Made by a program: the position numbers and the translations under genes. Below, piece by piece: positions 1 to 7,536 of a DNA stretch of 10,099 nucleotides; the first letter of the stretch is position 1, and every line of letters starts with the position of its first letter. Below the pieces are notes generated by a model, which was not told the DNA's origin, searched no databases, and saw only the letters and a list, made by a program, of their open reading frames with translations. This DNA comes from CAYVMN01 sp964452575. Its GTDB lineage: Bacteria > Desulfobacterota > DSM-4660 > Desulfatiglandales > Desulfatiglandaceae. Where the stretch lies: assembly GCA_964452575.1 (NCBI GenBank), contig CAYVMN010000168.1:1-10099 (forward strand), given 5' to 3'.

Positions 1-141
1 GCCGTTCTATGAAATGATGCCGTCCTTTACGTCCTTTGGAAAAAAGACCCTCGCGCTCCTCCCTCCGGGCCAGAGCCGGCCTATCTTTCAAAGCGCTAAA
101 GTGTTACAAAGAATCGTGTTTCTTTCAGTCTATATGCGGGA
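1..141. other. Non-coding flank downstream of the last gene
   Basis: This stretch follows the stop of the last minus-strand gene. I recognise no gene in it. Read on the minus strand, it has a weak AT-rich inverted repeat (AAAGAA, 6-nt loop, TTCTTT) soon after the stop. Farther on is a GC-rich patch followed by a run of six T. The possible stem before that T run is only about five base pairs and lies some distance away, so I do not call a terminator. One plus-strand frame stays open from the window edge to about position 175, but its translation resembles nothing I know. Confidence 0.4.
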
Positions 142-1671
142 TCAGTATTTACCCCCGTGCTCTTTCTTTATCTGATCGCGGTCGACCTCTCCGTCGTCTT
201 TCTTAGGGAGGGATTTCACAAACACCACATGCTTTGGCTTCTTGTAGCGGGCAATCCTGGATGCCACAAAATCGATCAGTTCCTGGGGCTCCAAAGACGC
301 CCCCTCATTGAGAACACAGACGGCCTTGATGGCCTCTCCCCACTGCCTATCAGGAACACCGATCACACTGACCTCTGAAACAGCCCCGTGCTCAAGGATC
401 GCTTTCTCGACTTCGGCAGGGTACACGTTCTCTCCGCCAGGCTTTATCAGCTCCTTTTCTGCCTTCCGTTTCACGTACCAGAGATAGCCATCCTCGTCAA
501 AGCGACCTATGTCTCCGGTGTGGTGCCAGCCGTTTCTAAAGGTATAGGCAGTGTCTGCATCCCTCCCCCAGTATCCCAGGAACACGACCGGGGAACGGAC
601 GCAGATTTCACCGGGCGTCCCCACCGGAACTTCCTTATCATAGTCGTCAAAAAGGGCAACCCTGGACAGGGGCGTAGGCCTGCCGGCGCTTCCCGGCCGC
701 TCTTCCATGACCCCACGCGTAACCGGGAGGGCCTCGGTCTGAGCAAAGCCGGTCCCTAACACAACATTTGGGGTGATCTTCTTGAGCCGCATCATGTTAT
801 CAGGACTATCCAGCCCTCCCACGTGTCGCAGGCTGGACAGATCGTACTTCCCCCCGGCCTCATCATATTTTTCCAGGAGCATCTGAAGTATCGGTGGAAA
901 GTGAAAGAAGGTGGTGCCCCTTTCGTCTTGTATGAGCTTGAGCGTAGGTTCCGGATCAAAACGCTCCACAATAACGTTTTTACCCCCGGCATGCATCACG
1001 GCCATTGCCATTGATAAGGCCGCAATGTGAAACAGGGGAAGGATACAGATATGACAATCATCAGGGCTGAACCCGTTGCCGGCCATTGCCTGCAGGTTAG
1101 AATGGATAACGTTTGACTGCCTCAGCAAGGCCCCCCGTGGCTCTCCGGCCACCGCCGCTGTATGGATAATAACGAATCCAGAGTCCATGGGAATGTCAAA
1201 TTGTACACCAGCGCCCTCCTCCGAATAGAGAGTCTCAAAAGAGGTAAACCCTTCGGGCACCTCGCCCCCCCCGATGGCAAATAACTGTTTGATCGAGTCA
1301 ATCTTGAGGGCGGCCTCTTTAACGCTCTTTCGGTACTCCGGGCCGGCAAAGACAAATTTCGGGGTACAGTCCTTAAAGACGAATTCCACCTCATTCTGCT
1401 GAAACCGCCAGTTTACCGGAAGCAATATGGCCCCTATCTTTGCAGCAGCCCCGTATAAAACCATGAACTCATCGCAGTTGTGGGCCACAACCCCCAGCCT
1501 GTCCCCTTTCTCAACACCCAGTTTCACGAGGCCTGCGGCCAGCTTATCGCACTTTTCCTTAAATTGGCGATGGGTCAAACGGACATCCTTGAACACAATG
1601 GCATCACGCTTCGGATAGATTTGAGCATTGCGGCAGATAACATCATATAATGTAAAGTCATAAATACCCAT
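142..1671 (-). CDS. Divergent AMP-dependent acyl-CoA synthetase-like protein (ANL superfamily)
   Basis: This 509-residue protein has the full architecture of a class I adenylate-forming enzyme, the family that makes acyl-AMP from a carboxylate and ATP and then the CoA thioester. Visible landmarks are an N-terminal region typical of short/medium-chain or aromatic acid CoA ligases, the A5 motif FAQTE (309-313), the A7 aspartate in TGD (385-387) and the hinge/A8 block ending in PGGENVYP (411-418). The P-loop at 170-180 reads HTAAVAGEPRG instead of the Ser/Thr/Gly-rich TSGTTGxPKG type. The A10 region ends in DDGEVDR, with Glu495 where the family normally has the adenylation lysine (GK-x-x-R). Lys490 and Lys491 are nearby. 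The ATG start is supported by GGAGG nine nucleotides upstream. It lies 52 nt after livM and is probably the last gene of the operon. It could be a working ligase of an unusual subgroup or an enzyme with altered chemistry. Substrate unknown; the family call is firm. Confidence 0.9.
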   Translation of the reverse strand: MGIYDFTLYDVICRNAQIYPKRDAIVFKDVRLTHRQFKEKCDKLAAGLVKLGVEKGDRLGVVAHNCDEFMVLYGAAAKIGAILLPVNWRFQQNEVEFVFKDCTPKFVFAGPEYRKSVKEAALKIDSIKQLFAIGGGEVPEGFTSFETLYSEEGAGVQFDIPMDSGFVIIHTAAVAGEPRGALLRQSNVIHSNLQAMAGNGFSPDDCHICILPLFHIAALSMAMAVMHAGGKNVIVERFDPEPTLKLIQDERGTTFFHFPPILQMLLEKYDEAGGKYDLSSLRHVGGLDSPDNMMRLKKITPNVVLGTGFAQTEALPVTRGVMEERPGSAGRPTPLSRVALFDDYDKEVPVGTPGEICVRSPVVFLGYWGRDADTAYTFRNGWHHTGDIGRFDEDGYLWYVKRKAEKELIKPGGENVYPAEVEKAILEHGAVSEVSVIGVPDRQWGEAIKAVCVLNEGASLEPQELIDFVASRIARYKKPKHVVFVKSLPKKDDGEVDRDQIKKEHGGKY

Positions 1672-1680
1672 AACGCTTTA

Positions 1681-1685
1681 CCTCC
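1681..1685 (-). promoter_or_regulatory. Shine-Dalgarno site of the distal synthetase gene
   Basis: On the minus strand, GGAGG is followed by nine nucleotides and then the ATG at 1671. This strong site in the 52-nt gap after livM shows that the distal gene is translated independently rather than by overlap coupling, unlike the genes before it. Confidence 0.75.
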
Positions 1686-1723
1686 AGGAGTCGGTCAAAT
1701 GGTTAAATGGAGGAAGGGATGAC

Positions 1724-2827
1724 CTATTCTGAGATGTACGGAAGGGGCCAGATTCTGAAATAGTCCCGAATCTTGATCCATATACCCATAAGGCCCTCCG
1801 GCTCTAAGATAATGAACAGGATAATCAGGCCACCGAAGACAAACTCCTTCATGGGCCCCAGGTACACAGTGAAGTTGGGGTCATAGACATTGGCGATAAA
1901 ACTGACCAGAAGATCCAGCAGTACCGGAACGAGAGTGATGAAGATAACGCCAAAGGCTGTCCCCACCATCCTGCCCAATCCCCCTACCAGCACCATGGCG
2001 AGGAACAGGATGGAGTGCAGGAAGGTGTAATCCTCAGGGATGGCGGTCCTGAGCAGTCCGGCAAAGAGGGCCCCGGCGATACCCGCATAAAAGGCGCTCA
2101 CGGCGAAGGAAAGGAGCTTGTATCGGAAGATGGATATGCCGATGATCTCTGCTGAGACGTCATTATCCCGTATGGCGATAAAGGCGCGGCCAATCTTTGA
2201 GCGAATCAGGTTCTTACCCCCCCACATCATGATTACCGAAAGGATAAAGAGAAACAGGAAATAGTATTGGTTTTTTTCAAGAGAGATCCCGAACAGGTGT
2301 GGCGTGGGGAGTTCAATCCCCCGGATGCCCCGCGTAACGCTCTCCCAGTGAATGATGCCGTATTCGATTACAAACTGGAAGGCCAGTGTGGCGACCATGA
2401 GATAGAAGCCCTTGATACGCAGAGAGGGAATGCCAACGATAATTCCGAAAAGGGCGGCCATCAGGCCGGCAATCAGTATGGAGAGCGCAAACGGGCAGTT
2501 GAACTCTGTGATCAACAAGGCGGAGGTGTATGCACCGACGCCCAGAAAGGCGGCATGCCCGAGGGATAGGAGCCCTGTAAACCCGATCAGGAGCTGGAGG
2601 CCGACGGCGGCAATGAGGTTGATGAGAATGAGGTTCATAATAAAATAATGATACTCATTCGCGCCAATGCCGAACAGGGACCCCACGTACATGAAGCCCA
2701 CGAGGACAAGAAAGATAACAAACCATGCCCGTATGAACCGGGTTCGAAAGATCCGTTCATCTTCTCGATAGCTGAATACCGCGGTAGAAGAGAAATAGTC
2801 GCTATAGATCTCGGAAAACGATCTCAC
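1724..2827 (-). CDS. livM: Branched-chain-amino-acid-type ABC transporter permease LivM
   Basis: Inner-membrane permease of the HAAT (Liv) family, expected to pair with LivH to form the translocation pore. The 367 residues start with a polar cytoplasmic stretch of about 32 residues, then roughly nine or ten hydrophobic segments from residue 34 to 345. Typical LivM signatures are GLLSLGHAAFLGVGAY (85-100), the TRGIRGI block (165-171) and the cytoplasmic coupling loop GRAFIAIRDNDVSAEIIGIS (213-232), which contacts an ATPase subunit. The start is GTG; its first bases overlap the TGA of the preceding synthetase gene by 4 nt, and a strong AGGAGG lies seven nucleotides upstream. Unusually, livM is separated from livH by livF, livG and the synthetase gene. 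The C-terminus (residues 346-367) is a short amphipathic tail. The family call is firm; the transported substrate is unknown. Confidence 0.95.
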   Translation of the reverse strand: MRSFSEIYSDYFSSTAVFSYREDERIFRTRFIRAWFVIFLVLVGFMYVGSLFGIGANEYHYFIMNLILINLIAAVGLQLLIGFTGLLSLGHAAFLGVGAYTSALLITEFNCPFALSILIAGLMAALFGIIVGIPSLRIKGFYLMVATLAFQFVIEYGIIHWESVTRGIRGIELPTPHLFGISLEKNQYYFLFLFILSVIMMWGGKNLIRSKIGRAFIAIRDNDVSAEIIGISIFRYKLLSFAVSAFYAGIAGALFAGLLRTAIPEDYTFLHSILFLAMVLVGGLGRMVGTAFGVIFITLVPVLLDLLVSFIANVYDPNFTVYLGPMKEFVFGGLIILFIILEPEGLMGIWIKIRDYFRIWPLPYISE

Positions 2828-4731
2828 TCCCTTACCTCCTCTATGGCCACCTTTCCCTTGAAGGTCGAGATTCGGCCATCCTCATAACGGATCTCGATGT
2901 CCAGATCGTGCTGTGATTTTGCCTGGTACAGGTCTTCAATCAGGGCATTGTATCTCTCATTGACGAAGGCCCGCCTCACCTTCCTGGTCCGTGTCAGCTC
3001 TCCGTCGTCCGGATGAAGCTCCTTGAGCAGGACGGCGAACCGCCTGATCCGGATGTTTTCCGGAAACCGTTCACAGATCTTTTCAATTTCATTTCGCACC
3101 AGCTCATAGACCTCGCGTCGCTGTGATAGGTCCTGGATGGTGGTATAGGATATCCCTCTCTTCTTGGCCCAGTTTCCTACGTTCTCCAAGTCAATACTGA
3201 CGATGGCCGTTACGTATTGCCTCTCCCCGCCGCAAACCATAGCCTCGTGAATGTAAGGGCTAAACTTCAGCCGGGTCTCTATGTCTTGAGGTGCAAACCG
3301 GGTGCCGTCCACAAGGGTCATGATATCTTTGGCGCGGTCAAACACATAGAGATGACCATCTTCCCCGAAATACCCGGCATCCCCGGTTCGAAGAAACCCG
3401 TCTTCCGTAAAGCCTTCTTTAGTTGCCTGCTCGTTCTTGTAATATCCCAGGTGTATATTTTTTCCGCGCACCAGGATCTCCCCATCCTCAGAGAGTTTGA
3501 CCTCCACATCGGGGATGGCCACTCCAACGGTCTCTGGCCTGACGTCATCTTCCCTGTGTGTCGTGGCAATGCCGGCGCATTCCGACTGGCCAAATACCTG
3601 GCGAAGATCCAGCCCCAGGGCCTTGAAATACTTAAAGACCTCAGGTGAAATGGCCCCGCCACCGGTAATAGCCATTCGCACACGTCCAAGCCCCACCTTG
3701 TTCTTGAGGGGCCTTAAGACAAGGAAATTGAGGAGCCCATATAGAACGCGGTTCCATTGTCCCGGGTATTGCCCGGCCAGATCTGCTTCAGTACACTTAA
3801 TGGCAGTTCGGATGCCCAAATTGTAGAAATATCGTTTAAAAAAATCGGCATTATCCATTGCGGCCTGGATGATGGAAATGATGAACTCCCAGACAATGGG
3901 GGTCCCACCAAAATAATAGGGTTGTAGCTCAAGGAGATCCTTTCGGAGGGTCTCGGTCTCTTCCGGGAAGTTGTAATGGGCCCCTACCGTCAGAAATCGG
4001 GTTACGTTATAAAGCTGCTCACCGATCCACGAGAGGGGGGCAGCTGAGAGGAGTTCGTCCCCTCGCTTCATTTGCACCACTTTGCCGTAACTGTCAGAGG
4101 CAAATATGAGGTTTTCATGACTGAGCATGGAGAGTTTGGGTTTTGCGGTGGTGCCAGAGGTAGTAAGCATGATGGCCGGTTTCGTGGGATCTATCTCTTC
4201 AGCCCTCTTCAGGATAAAGTCCTCTCGGCCCTTTTCCTCTTTGGCACCTATTTCAAGGACATTTTCAAAACGCTCCAGAAATGGATATTCGCCATAGTAG
4301 TGACTCATGCCACGGGAGTCCCAGACAATCACCTTCTCGACCTTGTCCTTGATTGCCTCCCAGATGTTGAGGATCTTGTCCACTTGTTCCTGGTCGCGAA
4401 CCACTAAAAACCGGGCATCTGAATAGGAAATCAGATATTCCATCTCCTCGGCCAGGCTGTCCGGATAGGCGCCCGTTGGAATTGCACCGGCGGCCATACT
4501 CCCAAACTCGGCGATGATCCATTCCGGTTTGTTGTCACCGATAATGCCCACTGTGTCCTGTGGCTTCAACCCCAGGGTCTGGAGGCCCAGGGCGAAACGC
4601 TGGACGTCTTGCTGGAGTTCGCGCCATGTCATGGGAGTCCAGACACCATATCGCTTTTCCCGTATGGCCACCTCGTTGGGCATCTCTCGAGCGTTCTTCA
4701 CGATGAGACCAATCAGATTGTCATCGAGCAT
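2824..4731 (-). CDS. Long-chain-type acyl-CoA synthetase (FAA1/FadD15-like) embedded in the liv operon
   Basis: This 635-residue ANL-family ligase should activate a carboxylic acid to its acyl-CoA with ATP and CoA, in the cytoplasm or at the membrane face. Motifs in order: P-loop TTSGTTAKPKLSM (190-202), GGGAISPE (357-364), A5 FGQSE (380-384), A7 aspartate in RTGD (448-451), A8 DRAKDIMTLVDGTRFAPQ (465-482) and a C-terminal LTRTRKVRR (579-587) whose Lys584 fits the catalytic A10 lysine. The large C-terminal domain and LVDGTRFAPQ type place it with the long-chain FAA1/FadD15 group. Two P-loop glycines usual in the family are Ala196 and Leu200. The last 25 residues form a short extension of likely beta structure. 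It starts 8 nt after livG, with a GGAGG inside the final codons of livG, and its stop overlaps the livM start. This position suggests uptake coupled to CoA trapping. 'Long-chain' describes family resemblance, not proven chain length. Confidence 0.93.
   Translation of the reverse strand: MLDDNLIGLIVKNAREMPNEVAIREKRYGVWTPMTWRELQQDVQRFALGLQTLGLKPQDTVGIIGDNKPEWIIAEFGSMAAGAIPTGAYPDSLAEEMEYLISYSDARFLVVRDQEQVDKILNIWEAIKDKVEKVIVWDSRGMSHYYGEYPFLERFENVLEIGAKEEKGREDFILKRAEEIDPTKPAIMLTTSGTTAKPKLSMLSHENLIFASDSYGKVVQMKRGDELLSAAPLSWIGEQLYNVTRFLTVGAHYNFPEETETLRKDLLELQPYYFGGTPIVWEFIISIIQAAMDNADFFKRYFYNLGIRTAIKCTEADLAGQYPGQWNRVLYGLLNFLVLRPLKNKVGLGRVRMAITGGGAISPEVFKYFKALGLDLRQVFGQSECAGIATTHREDDVRPETVGVAIPDVEVKLSEDGEILVRGKNIHLGYYKNEQATKEGFTEDGFLRTGDAGYFGEDGHLYVFDRAKDIMTLVDGTRFAPQDIETRLKFSPYIHEAMVCGGERQYVTAIVSIDLENVGNWAKKRGISYTTIQDLSQRREVYELVRNEIEKICERFPENIRIRRFAVLLKELHPDDGELTRTRKVRRAFVNERYNALIEDLYQAKSQHDLDIEIRYEDGRISTFKGKVAIEEVRE
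2835..2840 (-). promoter_or_regulatory. Shine-Dalgarno site deciding the GTG start of livM
   Basis: AGGAGG on the minus strand lies seven nucleotides before the GTG at 2827, inside the end of the synthetase gene. It supports this rare start codon and the GTGA overlap, an arrangement typical of translational coupling. Confidence 0.7.
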
Positions 4732-4739
4732 GACGAGCC

Positions 4740-5537
4740 TTATCCCTCCTTCTGTCTGCCCAGATAGGCCTCAATGACCTTCGGATCTTGCTGGACCTCT
4801 TCGGGAGATCCCTCTGCGATCTTTGTCCCGAAATTCAGGACACAGACGCGATCAGAGAGATCCATTACGGCAGCTAGGTCATGTTCGATCCAGATGATCG
4901 TGACCCCAAGGTCCCGCTGAACATCCAGGATATAGCTGGCGATGTCCTCTTTTTCTTCCACGGCCATCCCCGACATGATCTCATCTAATAGTAGCAGTTT
5001 TGGACGCATGGCCAACGCCCGGGCCATGTCAACCCGCTTCCGAACCCCGAGGGGTAGAATTCCCACGGGCGAGTAACGAAAGCTCGAAAGACCCATGAAA
5101 TCGATAACCTCTTCCTCGATTTTTTTCCGATGCCTCATCTCGTCGCGAACAATATTAGGAAGTCGGAAAAAACTGCCCACCAGGGAAGATTTCATCAGAA
5201 AATGCCGACCGAGCTTGATATTATCCAGCACCGTCATGCCGTGAAACAGCTCCACTTTCTGAAAGGTTCGGGCTATCCCAAGAGTGGCAACCACATGCGG
5301 TTTGAGATTATTGAGTACCCTTCCCTGGAACGCGATCTCTCCCCGTTGAGGCCTGTAATGCATGTTGATACAGTTGAGGAGGCTGGTCTTTCCAGCTCCA
5401 TTAGGTCCGATGATGGAGAATATCAGGCCTGCTTTAACAGACAGACTTATGCCCATCAGCACCTGGACGCCCCCAAAAGAGAGTTGCAGGTCTCTTATGC
5501 TCAACAGCCCATTTTCATCTGCCTGTGTCATAGCCAT
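4740..5537 (-). CDS. livG: Branched-chain-amino-acid-type ABC transporter ATPase LivG
   Basis: One of the two cytoplasmic ATPases that drive the Liv permease. In 265 residues it shows Walker A GPNGAGKT (44-51), the Q-loop glutamine Gln93 in RTFQKVELF, an ABC signature at about 161-169, Walker B LLLLDE (181-186) with the catalytic glutamate, and the switch histidine His219 in IEHD. Two spots differ from the textbook form. The signature reads LPLGVRKRV, where LSGGQ or LPYGxQR is usual. The residue after the Walker B glutamate is Ile rather than the Pro common in LivG. Both catalytic landmarks are kept, so it should still hydrolyse ATP. The ATG at 5537 overlaps the end of livF by 10 nt. A second in-frame ATG at 5531 would give a classic 4-nt ATGA overlap, and neither has a strong Shine-Dalgarno site, so the start is uncertain by two codons. 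Confidence 0.95.
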   Translation of the reverse strand: MAMTQADENGLLSIRDLQLSFGGVQVLMGISLSVKAGLIFSIIGPNGAGKTSLLNCINMHYRPQRGEIAFQGRVLNNLKPHVVATLGIARTFQKVELFHGMTVLDNIKLGRHFLMKSSLVGSFFRLPNIVRDEMRHRKKIEEEVIDFMGLSSFRYSPVGILPLGVRKRVDMARALAMRPKLLLLDEIMSGMAVEEKEDIASYILDVQRDLGVTIIWIEHDLAAVMDLSDRVCVLNFGTKIAEGSPEEVQQDPKVIEAYLGRQKEG

Positions 5538-6313
5538 CGCTTTCTTCTCTTGTAACGCTTGGCATCTTTATAGCTCTTTCGCTCCCGCTTTCCGGACCCC
5601 AGATAAAACTCCCGCACATCTTCATTGGCCAGAAGCTCCTGCGACGTTCCATCAAGGACGATCCGCCCCATCTCCACCACATAGCCTCGAGTGCCGATGT
5701 TTAGGGCGGCATGGGCGTTTTGCTCCACAAGCACGATGGTGATTCCGTCTTCGTTCAGTCTCTGGATGATGCCGAAGAGTTCCTCGGTGATCAGGGGAGC
5801 CAGGCCCAAGGAAGGTTCGTCCAGCAGCAACATCTTTGGGTTGGTCATGAGGGCCATGCCAATCGCCAGCATCTGCTGCTCCCCCCCCGAGGCATAACCG
5901 GACCGCTTGGCCTTCATGGTCCGGAGTACGGGAAAATACCCATAGACCTGTTCCATGTCAGCCTTTACCCGTTTGTCCCACCGGGCGAAAGAGGCCGCCC
6001 CCAGGTTCTCTTCGATGGTGAGATACCAGAATACCGGTCGATCTTCCATCACGTAGGTGACGCCGTACCGCTTCATGATATCGGTGGCATCAAGCCCCTT
6101 GATGGAGGCCCCATCCATCTTGATGTCTCCCTCGATAATATCCCCGTCGTAAAAATCGATCATGCCGGAGACGGATCGCAGCAGGGTGGTCTTTCCAGCT
6201 CCATTGGCGCCGATGACAATCAGGACCTCCCCGTCCTTCACATTCAGGGAAATCCCGTTCAGGACGGAGATGACATCGTGATAGACAACACGAAGGTTTT
6301 CAATGGCAAGCAT
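5528..6313 (-). CDS. livF: Branched-chain-amino-acid-type ABC transporter ATPase LivF
   Basis: Second ATPase of the transporter, 261 residues, expected to form a heterodimer with LivG. Landmarks are Walker A GANGAGKT (35-42), Glu90 in YVMEDR at the Q-loop position (a glutamate there is typical of LivF), signature ASGGEQQ (141-147), Walker B MLLLDE (161-166) and VEQNA (196-200), where LivF proteins carry Gln instead of the switch His. The last 20 residues are a strongly basic tail with 12 Lys/Arg, beyond the normal LivF end near residue 240; I recall similar tails in deltaproteobacterial homologues, but this is from memory. The start is two nucleotides after the livH stop, with only a weak purine-rich site, so translation is probably coupled to livH. 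The family call is firm. Confidence 0.95.
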   Translation of the reverse strand: MLAIENLRVVYHDVISVLNGISLNVKDGEVLIVIGANGAGKTTLLRSVSGMIDFYDGDIIEGDIKMDGASIKGLDATDIMKRYGVTYVMEDRPVFWYLTIEENLGAASFARWDKRVKADMEQVYGYFPVLRTMKAKRSGYASGGEQQMLAIGMALMTNPKMLLLDEPSLGLAPLITEELFGIIQRLNEDGITIVLVEQNAHAALNIGTRGYVVEMGRIVLDGTSQELLANEDVREFYLGSGKRERKSYKDAKRYKRRKRWL

Positions 6314-6315
6314 TC

Positions 6316-7383
6316 TCAGACTCTTTCGATCCTGACGGTCCCGAAAAGGCCGTACGGACGGATAAACAGAACGATTAAAAGGAGAAAGTAGGGCGCCACA
6401 TCCTTGAACCCGACTAGGCCCAAAGGCTCGATATAGGCACCCGCAAGGGCTTCACACATACCCACAATGATCCCGCCGATCAGTGCCCCGCCAATACTGT
6501 CCATCCCCCCAATAAGGACCACGGGAAGGGCCCGAAGGCCCACAAAGCCCATACCCACCTGAAGGGCACCAAAGTTCGATATCATGATCCCTGCCACGGC
6601 AATGCAAAGCGCACTAATGGCCCAGACAATCAACAGGATAAAGCGGGCGTTGATGCCAAAGGCCATGGCCTTGGCCTGGTCTTCAGAGGTGGCACGAATA
6701 GCCAGGCCCCAGCGCGTGCGAAAAAGGAACACGATTATCAATCCAAAGGTCAAGACGGACAAAATCCCCGCCCAGATCGGGTTAGACAGGAACAGGAAGT
6801 CGCCCATCTCGAACGTAATGTCGGGCAGGTCGAGAAAGAAGGGATAGGCGTGGGATCCCCAGATCAGCTGAACGCACCCCCGCAGGAAAAAGCCCAGTCC
6901 AAGGGTTACGATGGTCATCGAAATGGGAGATCGGCCGAGCAAGGGCTTGATGGTGATCCGTTCCACCATTGACCCCACAAATCCCGCGGCAAGCAACCCC
7001 AGGAAAAGGGAAATGATGAACCGTAGAAAGGTATTGGGGAAAAGGGATGGAAACCTGAGGCCAAAATAAAAGACACAGAAGACGATGAAACCGGCCACAA
7101 GACCCGAGGGAATCGCAATGATCAGGCGGACATCGATATCGAAAAACAGGACATAGGAGAAGAATACGAAGATCAGAATTCCCAAAGGGAGGGCCCTATA
7201 CCAGGCAATGACCTCATTGAAAAAAAGAGTATAGAAAAGAAACGAACCGATGATCAAGAACTCTCCTATGGCGAAATTGAATGCCTCCGAAGCCTTGAAT
7301 ATGATAACGATGCAAAGCCCCAGAAGGGCATAGACCAGCCCTACCAATGTCCCTGAGCCCAGGGTCTGAATAAGATCGATCAT
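6316..7383 (-). CDS. livH: Branched-chain-amino-acid-type ABC transporter permease LivH, enlarged form
   Basis: Inner-membrane permease partner of LivM. It begins with the typical first helix and the FNFAIGEFLIIGSF block (35-48). Next come VERITIKPLLGRSP (140-153) and the cytoplasmic coupling loop RWGLAIRATSEDQAKAMAFGIN (about 224-245). ALPVVLIGGMDSIGGALIGG (285-304) and a C-terminal RPYGLFG follow. At 355 residues it is longer than the roughly 290-310 residues usual for LivH. The excess sits between GSF (46-48) and VERI (140-143), about 45 residues more than I expect there, and is mostly hydrophobic (about 64-80 and 86-108), so it likely adds a helical hairpin. The ATG has GAGGG about six nucleotides upstream. 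It is the first gene after the hairpin-rich gap that follows the binding-protein gene, and heads the tightly packed part of the operon. Confidence 0.94.
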   Translation of the reverse strand: MIDLIQTLGSGTLVGLVYALLGLCIVIIFKASEAFNFAIGEFLIIGSFLFYTLFFNEVIAWYRALPLGILIFVFFSYVLFFDIDVRLIIAIPSGLVAGFIVFCVFYFGLRFPSLFPNTFLRFIISLFLGLLAAGFVGSMVERITIKPLLGRSPISMTIVTLGLGFFLRGCVQLIWGSHAYPFFLDLPDITFEMGDFLFLSNPIWAGILSVLTFGLIIVFLFRTRWGLAIRATSEDQAKAMAFGINARFILLIVWAISALCIAVAGIMISNFGALQVGMGFVGLRALPVVLIGGMDSIGGALIGGIIVGMCEALAGAYIEPLGLVGFKDVAPYFLLLIVLFIRPYGLFGTVRIERV

Positions 7384-7454
7384 GATGCCCTCACTGATCG
7401 GCTAATTGTGCTCCCCCCATCTCCAATATTCCACCCACTCCGCGCAGGCAAAAT

Positions 7455-7474
7455 GTTTCTATGGCTACAGAAAC
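7455..7474 (-). repeat. Third hairpin before livH
   Basis: On the minus strand, GTTTCTGT and ATAGAAAC pair over eight base pairs (one G-U) around the loop AGCC, followed by ATTTTG. It is weaker than the two hairpins upstream and may be chance on its own. Its spacing in series with them makes it worth recording. Confidence 0.4.
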
Positions 7475-7491
7475 GTATCTTCTTAATAAAT

Positions 7492-7517
7492 AGGGGCCAC
7501 TGTTTTCTAAGGCCCCT
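7492..7517 (-). terminator. Second hairpin after the binding-protein gene, possible (bidirectional) terminator
   Basis: The arms AGGGGCC and GGCCCCT pair perfectly over seven base pairs with a 12-nt loop. On the minus strand it is followed by ATTTATT, a broken T tract. On the plus strand it is followed directly by TTTT. It could act as a partial terminator reducing transcription into livH, since the transporter genes downstream have no clear promoter of their own. Confidence 0.5.
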
Positions 7518-7536
7518 TTTCTCAGGCAATTCAAAG

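Noticed and set aside
20..80. GC-rich patch followed by a T run (minus strand) as a rho-independent terminator of the operon
   Set aside because: The best stem is about five base pairs with one wobble and is separated from the T run by about 12 nt.
2..175. Plus-strand frame open from the window edge, possible 3' end of a gene
   Set aside because: The translation shows no recognisable family, and its end runs into the coding region of the minus-strand synthetase. An open frame of this length can occur by chance.
5711..6391. Long plus-strand frame (226 codons) opposite livF
   Set aside because: It is antisense to a clear ABC ATPase with all motifs intact, and the translation has no recognisable domain. 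It is a shadow of the codon pattern.
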